Shown: positions 1 through 8,740 of the stretch, piece after piece
Position numbering within the stretch: the first letter of the stretch is position 1
Layout: each line of letters starts with the position of its first letter
Origin: VXRD01 sp965232265
GTDB lineage: Bacteria; Latescibacterota; UBA2968
Direction: 5' to 3'
DNA: 64,000 nt
Assembly (NCBI GenBank): GCA_965232265.1
Contig: CBDDPH010000002.1
Coordinates: 2,790,001-2,854,000, forward strand
Position numbers and translations under genes: made by a program
Notes under the pieces: generated by a model
What the model saw: only the letters and a program-made list of their open reading frames with translations
Database searches by the model: none
Told to the model about the DNA's origin: nothing

Positions 1-1
1 T

Positions 2-232
2 GCTATGGCTGCCAAAGGCTGTCGCATTGGCGAGCGGATCGCGGTTTACCAGTGCCAAGATGGCTCCCTTTCCCGCACGGAATTTTTTACTCACAACGAA
101 GACCGGGGCTATTTGTTGCGCCGATTGCGCGATATGGCCGAGCGGTTTCGCGTTCTATTTTCCGATGGCGAATTTCGCCGCCTTTTTCCCCTGATCCAAC
201 CTATTGCACGCGATCAACTCTGTCTGTTCTAA
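2..232 (+). CDS. C-terminal end of an unidentified protein (partial)
   Basis: An open frame enters from the left edge and stops at 232, giving about 76 residues, so this is the 3' end of a longer gene. The composition (basic and acidic helices, RRLRDMAERFRVLF) looks like real protein. I do not recognise the family. The last residues are QLCLF, which resembles the QLxLF sliding-clamp-binding pentapeptide found at or near the C-terminus of many DNA repair and replication proteins. That is only a hint of a DNA-related role. A clear terminator hairpin follows. Confidence 0.5.
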   Translation, partial: AMAAKGCRIGERIAVYQCQDGSLSRTEFFTHNEDRGYLLRRLRDMAERFRVLFSDGEFRRLFPLIQPIARDQLCLF

Positions 233-285
233 ATCGGGATGGACAGGATTTTGGGATATTCAGGATACCTCACGCATTTGTCCAT

Positions 286-327
286 AATCAAAAACCGCTC
301 TCTAACCTCACAGAGCGGTTTTTGATT
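286..327. terminator. Rho-independent terminator, probably bidirectional
   Basis: A 16-bp perfect inverted repeat (286-301 with 312-327) with a 10-nt loop, an AGAGCGG core and A/T runs on both sides. It lies between the + gene ending at 232 and the - lipoprotein gene ending at 377, so it can serve both converging genes. Confidence 0.8.
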
Positions 328-376
328 TTGTAAAACAAACAGGCTTTCTGAAATGCAACACGACCCGTTTATCCCA

Positions 377-1111
377 TTATTGTCCGCGTTCCAATAGCCG
401 AGTGAGACCAGACGCGGTCACGCGCCCAGTGCGGTCTGTTATGCGAATCCGCGTCACTGCCACATTGCTCGTATCGCCCACACCTTCTATCAAGTCCGCC
501 ACGCGCAGTTCGAAAATGTAATCTGCCGGTGCAGACACGGGAAATTCGGGTGATGGCCCACTGCTATTTTGCAATCCCACGCGCGGTCCCGAAATCTGTG
601 TCCAAAAATACATCAGCGCGTCTTGGTCTGGGTCCGAACTGCCCGTGCCATCTAAGACCACGTGTAGCGCGTCGTGAAAATCCAATTCCCGATCTGGGCC
701 GACAATAGCAATAGGAGGGGCTTGCGTTACGGCAATACGCACCCCTGAAGTCACCAATGTCTCAGATTGGCCGTCACCCAATTCTAAAAACAATTCGTAA
801 ACGCCGGGTTCGATCGGTGCTTTCCATACAACTGTCACCGAATCCTGAAACAGATCGATCAGCGTATCCGCACGGCTGGCCGCAAATTCGCCCCCGGTCG
901 CAATCCAGCGAAAATCCAATTCATCATTGTCCGGATCATCCGTCACGATGGTAATTTGTACTTCCTGCCCGCGCCCTACCGATGGGTCGGATCCGCGATC
1001 TGTACGCAAATCCAGCAATTTGGGACTTTGCTGACGGTCGAGCAAGCTACAGCCCCCCAGACAGGACATACAGATACAGATAAAAAATAATAGATGCGTT
1101 AATTTCTGCAT
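377..1111 (-). CDS. Lipoprotein with PKD-like domains
   Basis: A 244-residue protein with a hydrophobic leader and a lipobox LGGC, acylated Cys at about residue 21, so it should be anchored in the periplasm or outer membrane. After the leader come two beta-sandwich-like stretches. The first (about 45-130) contains DPDNDELDFRW, the second (about 135-230) contains GSSDPDQDALMYFW, which is the typical PKD/REJ-type core. Such domains usually mediate carbohydrate or protein contacts; no catalytic residues are seen. It stands alone between the ABC exporter and the left-edge gene, pointing toward the terminator at 286-327. Its ligand is unknown. Confidence 0.75.
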   Translation of the reverse strand: MQKLTHLLFFICICMSCLGGCSLLDRQQSPKLLDLRTDRGSDPSVGRGQEVQITIVTDDPDNDELDFRWIATGGEFAASRADTLIDLFQDSVTVVWKAPIEPGVYELFLELGDGQSETLVTSGVRIAVTQAPPIAIVGPDRELDFHDALHVVLDGTGSSDPDQDALMYFWTQISGPRVGLQNSSGPSPEFPVSAPADYIFELRVADLIEGVGDTSNVAVTRIRITDRTGRVTASGLTRLLERGQ

Positions 1112-1189
1112 GACAAGACCATACGCAGAGGATTCATTCCGTCAATACAATATCCAACAACCAAATAAGGTATCTGTTCCAAAAAAGTT

Positions 1190-1268
1190 GTCAGTAGCCA
1201 GTAGTCAGTTATCAGCGTGACCACAAGAACCTAAATAGTTACAATTCTTAATTCTTAATTTTTAATTC
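1190..1268. repeat. Intergenic micro-repeats
   Basis: Two short arrays lie in the gap between the lipoprotein and ABC permease genes. At 1190-1215 CAGTAG/CAGTTA-type hexamers recur (GTCAGTAGCCAGTAGTCAG), and at 1243-1268 TTAATTC-type heptamers are repeated three to four times. Similar words recur elsewhere, for example TTTTTAATTTTTAATTC near 30800. No gene is seen here. Confidence 0.6.
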
Positions 1269-2025
1269 GATATACCTGCCATACGGCTGCACTGAGGGTC
1301 AGGGCTGCAAATGCCACGCTTATTATACCACAAAACCACATATAAGAATTTGCACCGGATGTTGTGAGATAAAGAGATTGGCGCAAACCGTCCATACCGT
1401 AACTCAAGGGATTTATTGCCATCAGGTATGCCAGCCAGCGTGCCGCACCTTCTGCGGGAAAAAACGCGCCGGAGAGCACCCACAGGGGGAATAAAAGCAA
1501 ATTCATTACCGCGTGAAATCCCGCCGTGGATGACGCCTGCCAGGCTATTGCAAAGCCCAGAGCTGTGAGGGCAATGCCCAGTATAGCTAAAAATATGAGG
1601 GTCATGCCCAAAGATGCAATGCTGATGGGGATATCCAAAAATGCCAAAAATACCAAAAATACCAGGCTTTCCAAAAAGGCCAGGGTGCCGCCCCCCAAGA
1701 CCTTGCCGAGCACCAATCCGATCCGGGATACGGGTGCGACTAAGACCGATTGCATAAATCCTTCGCGCCGGTCTTCAATGACGGAAATGGTCGAAAAGAT
1801 CGCTGTAAATAATAGAATGAGCAACAATATTCCCGGGTAAATATATTCGAGATAGCCACTGGCGATCCCTTGAGGCGCGAAAGACTTTTCAAAACCCGCA
1901 CCCAATAGCAACCAGAACACGAGAGGTTGGCCTATTGCACCGAATAATCGATTGCGGTCTCGGGCAAAGCGCACCAGTTCGCGTCGCCAAAGCGACACGA
2001 CTGGCAACCAGAAAGCCATTCGCAC
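1255..2025 (-). CDS. ABC-2 type transporter permease
   Basis: A 256-residue integral membrane protein with about six hydrophobic segments and the ABC-2 family pattern (FWLLLGAGF near residue 40, EDRREGFMQSVLVAPVSR near 85-100, FPLWVLSGAFFP near 185). It would form the membrane part of an exporter with the ATPase encoded immediately upstream. The GTG start at 2025 shares one base with the ATPase stop (TAGTG) and has GGAGG 8 nt upstream. The resemblance is to DrrB/NodJ-type permeases used for drugs, polysaccharide or lipid export. The substrate cannot be told from sequence. Confidence 0.9.
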   Translation of the reverse strand: MRMAFWLPVVSLWRRELVRFARDRNRLFGAIGQPLVFWLLLGAGFEKSFAPQGIASGYLEYIYPGILLLILLFTAIFSTISVIEDRREGFMQSVLVAPVSRIGLVLGKVLGGGTLAFLESLVFLVFLAFLDIPISIASLGMTLIFLAILGIALTALGFAIAWQASSTAGFHAVMNLLLFPLWVLSGAFFPAEGAARWLAYLMAINPLSYGMDGLRQSLYLTTSGANSYMWFCGIISVAFAALTLSAAVWQVYRIKN

Positions 2026-2948
2026 TACAGATCCTCCACTTGAAATTCGTGTCCTGTTCGCTGCACAAAAACATCCTCAAGTGTGGGTACGCTTAAAGTC
2101 ATGGCGTGAACCTCCTCTCGTAGAAGGGGATACAACTGCGCCAACAGCCTTTGCCCGTCATCGCAGGCAATACGCACCTGCCCGTCAATTATCTGGACAT
2201 CGCGGCGTACAATTTTTTTAATTTGCAATTGCAGGCTTTTGGAATCGCGTGTCTCGAGGGTAATGACTTCGCGTCCCACTGTACGCTTCAATGCCTCGGG
2301 CGAGCCTTCGGCAATGAGACGTCCGCGATCTAAAATGCATATCCGATCACAACGCTCGGCCTCTTCCATAAAATGGGTCGTCAATACCAGTGTCGTGCGA
2401 TATGTCCGCCGCAAAATATCGAGATCGTCCCAAAACCTCCGCCGGGCACCGGGATCAAGCCCGGTGCAGGGTTCATCAAAGATCAATATTTCGGGGCGGT
2501 GCAACAAACTTTTGCACAGTTCAACGCGCCGCTGTAGGCCACCAGATAGTACTTCTACTCGATCTTTTGCGCGATCTGTGAGAGACATCATGGCCAGGAC
2601 TTCTTCGATGCGTTGGGTGAGGAGGCGACCTTTCAAGCCGTAGAGATGGCCTTGATGGCGCAAATTTTCCAATACGGTCAGACGGGCGTCCAGGCTGGGA
2701 TGCTGAAAAACCACCCCGATGCAGGCGCGCACAGCACGATCAGCGGCGTTTTTGTCCAGCAGGCGGATTGTGCCGTGATCGGGAGACAGCATCGTACACA
2801 ACATGCGAAATAGGGTGGTCTTTCCGCCGCCATTGGGGCCTAACAGGCCGTACATTTCCCCGGGCATTACCTGTAATGTGATGCCGTCTAAGGCCACGCG
2901 TTCGCCAAACCGATGGCTCACATTTTCGACATTTATTGCGACTTGCAC
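2025..2948 (-). CDS. ABC transporter ATP-binding protein (exporter type)
   Basis: A 307-residue ATPase with Walker A GPNGGGKT (about 37-44), signature LSGGLQRRVELCK, Walker B ILIFDEPCTGLD and an H-loop in LTTHF. The C-terminal extension after about residue 220 is typical of DrrA/CcmA-like exporter ATPases. I start it at the GTG at 2948 because AGGAG lies 7 nt upstream. An in-frame ATG at 3023 would add 25 poorly conserved residues. Translationally coupled to the permease (1-base overlap), so the two form one exporter. The start region is preceded by a 10-bp inverted repeat at 2975-2998. Confidence 0.92.
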   Translation of the reverse strand: MQVAINVENVSHRFGERVALDGITLQVMPGEMYGLLGPNGGGKTTLFRMLCTMLSPDHGTIRLLDKNAADRAVRACIGVVFQHPSLDARLTVLENLRHQGHLYGLKGRLLTQRIEEVLAMMSLTDRAKDRVEVLSGGLQRRVELCKSLLHRPEILIFDEPCTGLDPGARRRFWDDLDILRRTYRTTLVLTTHFMEEAERCDRICILDRGRLIAEGSPEALKRTVGREVITLETRDSKSLQLQIKKIVRRDVQIIDGQVRIACDDGQRLLAQLYPLLREEVHAMTLSVPTLEDVFVQRTGHEFQVEDL

Positions 2949-2974
2949 TTGACCGCTCCTGCACATACAAAGAA

Positions 2975-2998
2975 AGGTGATAGGCTGACCTATCACCT
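2975..2998 (-). promoter_or_regulatory. Inverted repeat in the leader of the ABC exporter operon
   Basis: A perfect 10-bp inverted repeat (AGGTGATAGG / CCTATCACCT) with a 4-nt centre. It begins 27 nt upstream of the GTG start of the ABC ATPase and lies just after the ctaB stop. It could be a repressor operator or an mRNA hairpin controlling the exporter separately from ctaB. The function is inferred only from symmetry and position. Confidence 0.45.
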
Positions 2999-3030
2999 CC
3001 TGTATCTTCCAAATCGGATGCACGCTTGTC

Positions 3031-3912
3031 TCACGCGATTTTGTCCAATATCATCGCGGTCCACAATACGGGCAGATATATGAGCGTTGCTCGCATCAGG
3101 CGGCGTGCTAATACATCTGTGCGCGACTGCGCGAAGGTGAAGCTGGCGTACAACAGGCCCAGGCCGAGCAACACGGCAACGCCGAAATACGCGACACCAG
3201 CCATGCCTAATAGCGCTGGCATCAGGCTACACGACAACAAGACCAAGGTATAAAGTACCACCTGATGGGCGGTTCTATGGCCTTGTGGGTCTTCTATGGG
3301 CAGCATGCGAAACCCGCCGCGTGCGTAATCTTCGCGGTAGAGCCAGGCAATGGATAAAAAATGGGGAAATTGCCACAAAAACAAAATGCCAAACAGGGCG
3401 AGTGCTTCGCCGCTCAAAACGCCTGTTGCTGCGGTCCATCCGCCCACGGGCGGCAGTGCGCCTGCAATGGCGCCAATCGCTGTATTGTGCGGTGTTTTGG
3501 GCTTTAGGGGCGTATAGAGGAGCAAATATACCAATACGGTTAATAAGCCGACCAGCGCGGTCAAAATATTGACCTGAACGCCCAGATAGACAATGCCCAT
3601 ACCACTCAAAATTAATCCGAACCAACAGGCCAACTCTGGCACCATGCGTCCCGCAGGCAGTGGTCTGTCAGCCGTGCGTCCCATTCTCGCATCGCGTTCG
3701 CGCTCCATAAACTGGTTCAAAACACCCGTGCCTGATGTGGTCAAAAAAGTGGCGAATAGCACGTGGAAGATGTGAATCGGATCGGGAACATATCCCATGC
3801 CCAGTACATAGCCCACAGAAGTGCTGAACACGACCATGAGTCCTATCCGAAATTTGATTAAAACAAATAGGTCGTTTACAAATGTTTTCGCATGTACCAG
3901 TTCGGCGTTCAT
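3031..3912 (-). CDS. ctaB: Protoheme IX farnesyltransferase (heme O synthase)
   Basis: Transfers a farnesyl group to heme B, giving heme O for heme-copper oxidases, in the inner membrane. The protein has about eight to nine membrane segments and the UbiA-family active-site region in MERERDARMGRTADRPLP (Asp-rich loop followed by the conserved R-T-x-x-R-P). A second acidic loop, YREDYARGGFRMLP, matches the other conserved loop of CtaB. I use the ATG at 3912 (293 residues); a TTG at 3975 would add 21 residues. No oxidase subunits are visible nearby. The exporter pair follows 83 nt downstream. Confidence 0.93.
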   Translation of the reverse strand: MNAELVHAKTFVNDLFVLIKFRIGLMVVFSTSVGYVLGMGYVPDPIHIFHVLFATFLTTSGTGVLNQFMERERDARMGRTADRPLPAGRMVPELACWFGLILSGMGIVYLGVQVNILTALVGLLTVLVYLLLYTPLKPKTPHNTAIGAIAGALPPVGGWTAATGVLSGEALALFGILFLWQFPHFLSIAWLYREDYARGGFRMLPIEDPQGHRTAHQVVLYTLVLLSCSLMPALLGMAGVAYFGVAVLLGLGLLYASFTFAQSRTDVLARRLMRATLIYLPVLWTAMILDKIA

Positions 3913-4238
3913 AAAGGATATTTTTAAAAAAAGGGGTTGATCAAAAGTGCCACTTATTTTTTCAAGCCATAACAATACCAGCTTTTGGGCTGTGAGTCAA
4001 GTACAAGAAAGATTTGCGTTTGTGTATTGCCAATTTCAATTATTTTGCTTTTCATGCCTTCGGCGTCAAACGCTCGAATGAACTGGTCTGAGAGGCGACC
4101 AGTCATGCTCGATTTACTCGCCTTCATACACCGCTCACTCGCGTTTTCATACTTTTTTCAGCAGAGAAGACGCGATTGCGCGTCTGAAGAAAAGTAAGCA
4201 AATTAAAATATTCGGTGTGTTCACGAGCGGAGGAAGAT
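3913..4238. other. Divergent intergenic region with two small hairpins
   Basis: A 326-bp gap between divergently transcribed ctaB and the PcRGLX-like gene, so promoters for both should lie here; I could not fix either. It holds two perfect 7-bp hairpins: 4082-4103 (ACTGGTC / GACCAGT, 8-nt loop) and 4168-4185 (AGACGCG / CGCGTCT, ATTG loop). No convincing gene is seen; the 70-codon + ORF here has no family resemblance. Confidence 0.5.
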
Positions 4239-6761
4239 ATGCAACGTATAACATTGACTGTCCAGGAAGAGAGCGGGATTGAACGTCGTGCGTGGCCTGT
4301 GACCCGGGGCGTGCCCCTGCCACAAGGGGCTGTGGCCGATTGCGCCGATTTGTGGTTGGAGGATGCTCGGGGACGGGTTGTACCCCTGCAAAGGCGTCCG
4401 CTGAGCCATTGGCCCGACGGCAGTATCAAGTGGGTCCTGGTCGATTTTCAAGCCGATGTGGTCGGGTCGGCGGCTTATCACTTGTGTTATGGCGGCGAAG
4501 CCCTTCGCGCTGTTCCAGCGCATCAACTGCAAATAAGCGAGAGCGACGAAGGCATTGTCGTGTGTACTGGCCCCCTGCGCTTTGCCGTGAGTCGGCAGCG
4601 CTATGGCCTGGTACACGCGGTATCATTGGGGCGCCAGGAGGCCGATGGCTTTGTCGAAGAAGTCTCTGTGAGTTCGCAAGGCGGCGATAGTTGGGCCGAT
4701 ATTTGCGAGGCTTTTGATGATGGAGAGACCCAGCGGCGGATCTACGGCATGGGCGGGATGTGCCGGGCATCGCTCGGTGAAAGCGCGTACCGGGTTCAGG
4801 TGGAAGAATCCGGGCCTTTGCGGGCGGTGATCCGATGCGAAGGCGCCCTGGAATCCGAGGCGCCCATGCACCACTACGCAGGCTACCAACCCTTTCGTTT
4901 CGTGACGCGGATATACGCCTTTGCCGGCCACGCCTTTTTGCGGGTTCTGCACACCGTCGTGGTGGCCTGCGATCCGGAGCAGACTGAATTGAGGGAATTG
5001 GCCGTGCGAATCCCGGTGGATTTGGCGGGAAAACAGCGCTATCGGCTGGGTGGAAAACGATGTGTGGAAGGCGTTCTGGGGCAGGACGAGGGCCTGTTTT
5101 TGGCCCAGCGTCAGGATCGTCACTTTCGCCTGGAGCGGCGGCGCGGCGAGCGCTCAGAGAGGGTCGCAGAAGGCGAACGGGCTGGTGGGTGGGCGGTGTT
5201 GGAGGGCGAAGAGGCCGGAGTTGGGGTGGCGTTGCGGTATATGGCCGAGGAATACCCCAAAGCCCTGGGCGTGGATCGAGGGGGGATCGACGTGTTTTTG
5301 TGGAAAGATCCGGACGGCGGGCGACTGCATTTCAGGCGTTATGCCGAGGAGGTGGCGTGGCATGAGGGAGAAGGCGTGTACAGCGATGGTCTGGGCACGG
5401 CCAAAACCTCGGAATTTTTCATCGATTACTTCCAGCGCGATACCAGCGAAGAAGCTCCCCAACGGCTGACGGCTTTGCTCGATTGGCCTCACGTCGCGGT
5501 TGATCCCGGCTGGATGGCCCACTGCCAGGTCACAGGTGGCTTTGCGATCCGCGCGGTAGATACTTTTCCGCACTCCGAGCGCATGCTCAACGGCTTCCTC
5601 GATTGGATGGCGCGCAGCATTGAAGTCAATCGTTGGCATGGTTTTTTTGACTGGGGCGATGTGCTCGTTGCCTGGGAGGAATCGACCGGGGACTGGCGCT
5701 TCCGGGGCAGGTGGGGCTGGTGCAACAGCGAGTGGGACCCGCGCCACGGGGTGTGGATCCAGTATTTGCGCAGCGGGGCAGGGCGTTGGTTCCGTCTCGG
5801 TGAGGCCATGACCCGGCACTCGATGGATGTCGATACCTGCCACTACCACCCGCTCAGGCCGTATCGAGTCGGTGGCTGTTTCCGACACAGTATCGACCAC
5901 TTTGGCGACGAGCCTTGCGCTTCGCACACCTTTATCGACAACTGGATCGATTATTACTACTTGACGGGCGACCACCGGACATTGGAGGTACTCGGGGAAG
6001 CCGGCGAATTTTTCCTGCGCTATCGCTGGAGCGAAGATTCCCGTTTTTCCTTTAGTTTGCGCAGCATTGCCAACACCTTGCGCGGCCTGCTGTATTTGTG
6101 GGAACTAACGGGCAAGGCGCGTTTCAAACAGCGCGCCGAAGAAATTTTTCAGGTCATCGCCCGAGGTCAGAACGACGACGGCAGTTGGCACAAGCGCTTT
6201 CAGGTTTCCACCCCTGATCGGCTGCCCGACCAGGCGCCCTACCGCATGGCTACCGAAGGCACGACCCTGGCCGTAGAAATGGGCACTGCAACACCTTTTA
6301 CCCCGGCTGAACACGGGGCATTGGACGGGTCGGCTGCCGCGGGCAAATACGTGCTGCCCTACGCCGAACAAAAGGGCTATCAGACGCACTATTTAATGAT
6401 TGGCCTCGAATTGCTACACCGGCTGACTGGTCGAACCGATGTGGCAAAATGCTATCTGCGGGCTGTGGATTGGTTTTGCGGTGGGCCGGGCGTTTTCGAT
6501 CCCGAAATGGCGTGGAAGCAGCGCTATGGCGGGGTGCTGTGTCGCCACCTGAGCTATGCGTACAGGCTGACAGGCGAGCGGGGCTATTTGGAGGTGGGCC
6601 AACACCTGCTGCGCCGCCTGGCCGAATCGCAGGATTGGAGCGACGATCCCAAAAGGCGCGGCGCAGTGGGATTGAGTCCTATGTACTTGAGTCTGCTGTT
6701 TTTTGGCGTGCCCCATTTGTTGGGTGCTCTGCAAGACGCGGGGATGGACGAGTGGCTATAG
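4239..6761 (+). CDS. PcRGLX/YetA-like protein (PL26-type polysaccharide lyase-like)
   Basis: An 840-residue protein. The first 80 residues match the N-terminal beta domain of the PcRGLX family (exo-rhamnogalacturonan lyase of Penicillium, CAZy PL26), with VTRGVPLPQGA and HWPDGSIKWVLVDF as the clearest blocks. The middle is beta-rich, and the last 400 residues look like an alpha/alpha-barrel with many W, Y and H residues (FFDWGDVLVAWEE, CHYHPLRPY, HTFIDNWIDYYYLTG). Start chosen at 4239 because GGAGG lies 5 nt upstream. There is no signal peptide, so it appears cytoplasmic, acting on imported oligosaccharide. The gene converges on the sugar operon next door. The true substrate and the lyase activity are unproven. 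Confidence 0.7.
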   Translation: MQRITLTVQEESGIERRAWPVTRGVPLPQGAVADCADLWLEDARGRVVPLQRRPLSHWPDGSIKWVLVDFQADVVGSAAYHLCYGGEALRAVPAHQLQISESDEGIVVCTGPLRFAVSRQRYGLVHAVSLGRQEADGFVEEVSVSSQGGDSWADICEAFDDGETQRRIYGMGGMCRASLGESAYRVQVEESGPLRAVIRCEGALESEAPMHHYAGYQPFRFVTRIYAFAGHAFLRVLHTVVVACDPEQTELRELAVRIPVDLAGKQRYRLGGKRCVEGVLGQDEGLFLAQRQDRHFRLERRRGERSERVAEGERAGGWAVLEGEEAGVGVALRYMAEEYPKALGVDRGGIDVFLWKDPDGGRLHFRRYAEEVAWHEGEGVYSDGLGTAKTSEFFIDYFQRDTSEEAPQRLTALLDWPHVAVDPGWMAHCQVTGGFAIRAVDTFPHSERMLNGFLDWMARSIEVNRWHGFFDWGDVLVAWEESTGDWRFRGRWGWCNSEWDPRHGVWIQYLRSGAGRWFRLGEAMTRHSMDVDTCHYHPLRPYRVGGCFRHSIDHFGDEPCASHTFIDNWIDYYYLTGDHRTLEVLGEAGEFFLRYRWSEDSRFSFSLRSIANTLRGLLYLWELTGKARFKQRAEEIFQVIARGQNDDGSWHKRFQVSTPDRLPDQAPYRMATEGTTLAVEMGTATPFTPAEHGALDGSAAAGKYVLPYAEQKGYQTHYLMIGLELLHRLTGRTDVAKCYLRAVDWFCGGPGVFDPEMAWKQRYGGVLCRHLSYAYRLTGERGYLEVGQHLLRRLAESQDWSDDPKRRGAVGLSPMYLSLLFFGVPHLLGALQDAGMDEWL

Positions 6762-6778
6762 GGCGGTGCGGACATTCT

Positions 6779-8737
6779 CTAAAAATTGTGTACATTATGC
6801 CCTTGCAGGGGGAACCAGAACCAATCTATGATAAATACCAGGCCCGTGCTGACCGCTTGTGCTGCCAGCAAGCCGATGAAAAACGGCTTTCCCCTTTCGT
6901 ACAATTGCACGCCGCCCATTTTCATGACAACCGCTTTGATTGACCAGACAATAAAAATCGAAAAGACTGTCTTGCTCACGCCGTAGTTCCCCTGCATGGC
7001 CAGGCCAATTGGGTGCAGGGGCCACCACGGCACCCAGTAGCGAACGGTCGTCAAAACCGCCATCAGTCCCATGCCGATAAATGCCCACATGACCCTACCA
7101 CTGCCGCCGGGCGCCAGGGGATTTCGAATTTCTGTAATCACAAAATCAAACGCCACAGGCCCCGTCTTCTTCATCCCCATATTACCCAAATTATAGGCTC
7201 CGTATTCATAACTCAAATACAGGGTATCCACTATTGAGATGGTGAAACCCAGTGCCAGCGCCAGCCACAGCACGGGTGTAATTCGCCGAGGACTGACGAC
7301 CTTATCCACCGCTTTTACCGCTTGCGTAAACGGCGGCATCAAAAATCCCTTCCCAATATCGGGCCACTGATTAAACACATGCATAAATCCGAGGACCACA
7401 ACGCCGGAAAGCCCCACCATATTTGAACCAAATGCCTGCACCACGGCATCGTGGGGCTGAATGCGATAATACACATAGACCAGGCCCAATTCCGCAATGG
7501 CGCGGGCAAGACCCAGGAATAACAACATCGCCAAAATGAGAAAGCAGAATACCACCCACAAGGGCATGCCCGCCGTATATAACCACGCCGAGACAAATGC
7601 GAATGCGCCCAATAAGCCGAATACCGCCATGCGATAGGACAACAACTCGCCGCTATCATCCACCTCGCAGTTGGGATATAGCGCCTTGCGTACCACAGCT
7701 TTCAAGTGCGCTCGCGCCATCCACAATCCCCAGGCAGATAAAAAGATCAACGCGCCAATGCTCTGCCAGCCCAGGGCATCGCTTGTCCAGTGTCGGGTTG
7801 CTGCGCCGATTTGATATCCAAAGATATTGAATACATATACCTGAAACGCCGTCAAAATAATGAAAAACCACACGCTGAAGAGTACATCTAGGCGCGCAAA
7901 ATACCCGAACCCAATGGCGTAGAAACTCAGGCGATTTACCATCCAGGGGAAATCCGGAATTGGTTGCCATAGTGTTTCTTCGATGTCAATATGCGGAAAT
8001 GCCGGGGTAAAATAAGACGCGATATTCCACAATTTCAAGAGCATGACGAGGGAAAATGCGATCCAGAACAGGGGAGAGCGAAATGTTTTTTCCAGTCCGC
8101 CGCCTTTCTCTGTCTCTGCCAGAGATTGTGCGACTTCGACAAGCGGATAAGCCAGGCGCTCGTAATCCACCCATTGCTTTCGCAAAATTACGACCAGGCA
8201 AAATACCCCAAAGCCCATTGCTCCGAAAAAGCACATCCACCAGAAAACGGGTACTGCCCACACGCGCCACGGAGGGGACCCGCCTCCGCCTTCAAAAAAT
8301 CGCGTCATTTCACCGGTGGCATTCGAGGGTGCGAGCCAGGTGGGGATGGTGTTGTGTATAAAACCCCATCCATTTTCTACTGATGCAAAATAATAAGGGG
8401 CTGCCAGAACGCCGAAGAAGTGGCCGGTCAACCCGTCGTAAGCCAGCGCGATCCCCACAAAGCCCGATCCCAGAACCACCAGCAATTCCGATCGGGAAAG
8501 TCCCCAACCCGCCCGCAAGTGGTTTAATGCCAGGTTGAGTGTACAGGCTATCAAAAACGGAAAGAAAAACGCCATGGGGAAGTGGCTGCGGCTGATGTTC
8601 GATCCCGACGTATAGTACGGCATCCACTCGTTCCACAGCACGCTTGCAGTAATTACCACTATCGATGCAATTACCGATCGCGTTGTCACCGCTCGCACGG
8701 GTGTTCTTTCCGGGAGTTGTTTTAATTGTTCTGCCAT
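6779..8737 (-). CDS. DUF6785-family polytopic membrane protein, copy 1
   Basis: A 652-residue protein with about 12-14 hydrophobic segments and no signal peptide. It is a clear paralog of the protein at 12854-14824, sharing long blocks such as WNEWMPYYTSGSNISRSHFP, LLFLGLARAxxELGLVY and the C-terminus PLQGHNVHNF. I recognise it as the DUF6785/DUF6784 type found in glycan-degrading bacteria; no biochemical function is established. A transport role is inferred from topology and from sitting 3 bp after a GPH sugar symporter gene. It is the last gene of the five-gene minus-strand operon. Confidence 0.75.
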   Translation of the reverse strand: MAEQLKQLPERTPVRAVTTRSVIASIVVITASVLWNEWMPYYTSGSNISRSHFPMAFFFPFLIACTLNLALNHLRAGWGLSRSELLVVLGSGFVGIALAYDGLTGHFFGVLAAPYYFASVENGWGFIHNTIPTWLAPSNATGEMTRFFEGGGGSPPWRVWAVPVFWWMCFFGAMGFGVFCLVVILRKQWVDYERLAYPLVEVAQSLAETEKGGGLEKTFRSPLFWIAFSLVMLLKLWNIASYFTPAFPHIDIEETLWQPIPDFPWMVNRLSFYAIGFGYFARLDVLFSVWFFIILTAFQVYVFNIFGYQIGAATRHWTSDALGWQSIGALIFLSAWGLWMARAHLKAVVRKALYPNCEVDDSGELLSYRMAVFGLLGAFAFVSAWLYTAGMPLWVVFCFLILAMLLFLGLARAIAELGLVYVYYRIQPHDAVVQAFGSNMVGLSGVVVLGFMHVFNQWPDIGKGFLMPPFTQAVKAVDKVVSPRRITPVLWLALALGFTISIVDTLYLSYEYGAYNLGNMGMKKTGPVAFDFVITEIRNPLAPGGSGRVMWAFIGMGLMAVLTTVRYWVPWWPLHPIGLAMQGNYGVSKTVFSIFIVWSIKAVVMKMGGVQLYERGKPFFIGLLAAQAVSTGLVFIIDWFWFPLQGHNVHNF

Positions 8738-8740
8738 GAT

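Noticed and set aside
3985..4197. 70-codon plus-strand frame between ctaB and the PcRGLX-like gene
   Set aside because: No family resemblance or ribosome binding site; overlaps two hairpins and the expected divergent promoter region.
5154..5975. 273-residue minus-strand frame inside the PcRGLX-like gene
   Set aside because: Repetitive valine/arginine/proline composition, no ribosome binding site, and antisense to a convincing gene.
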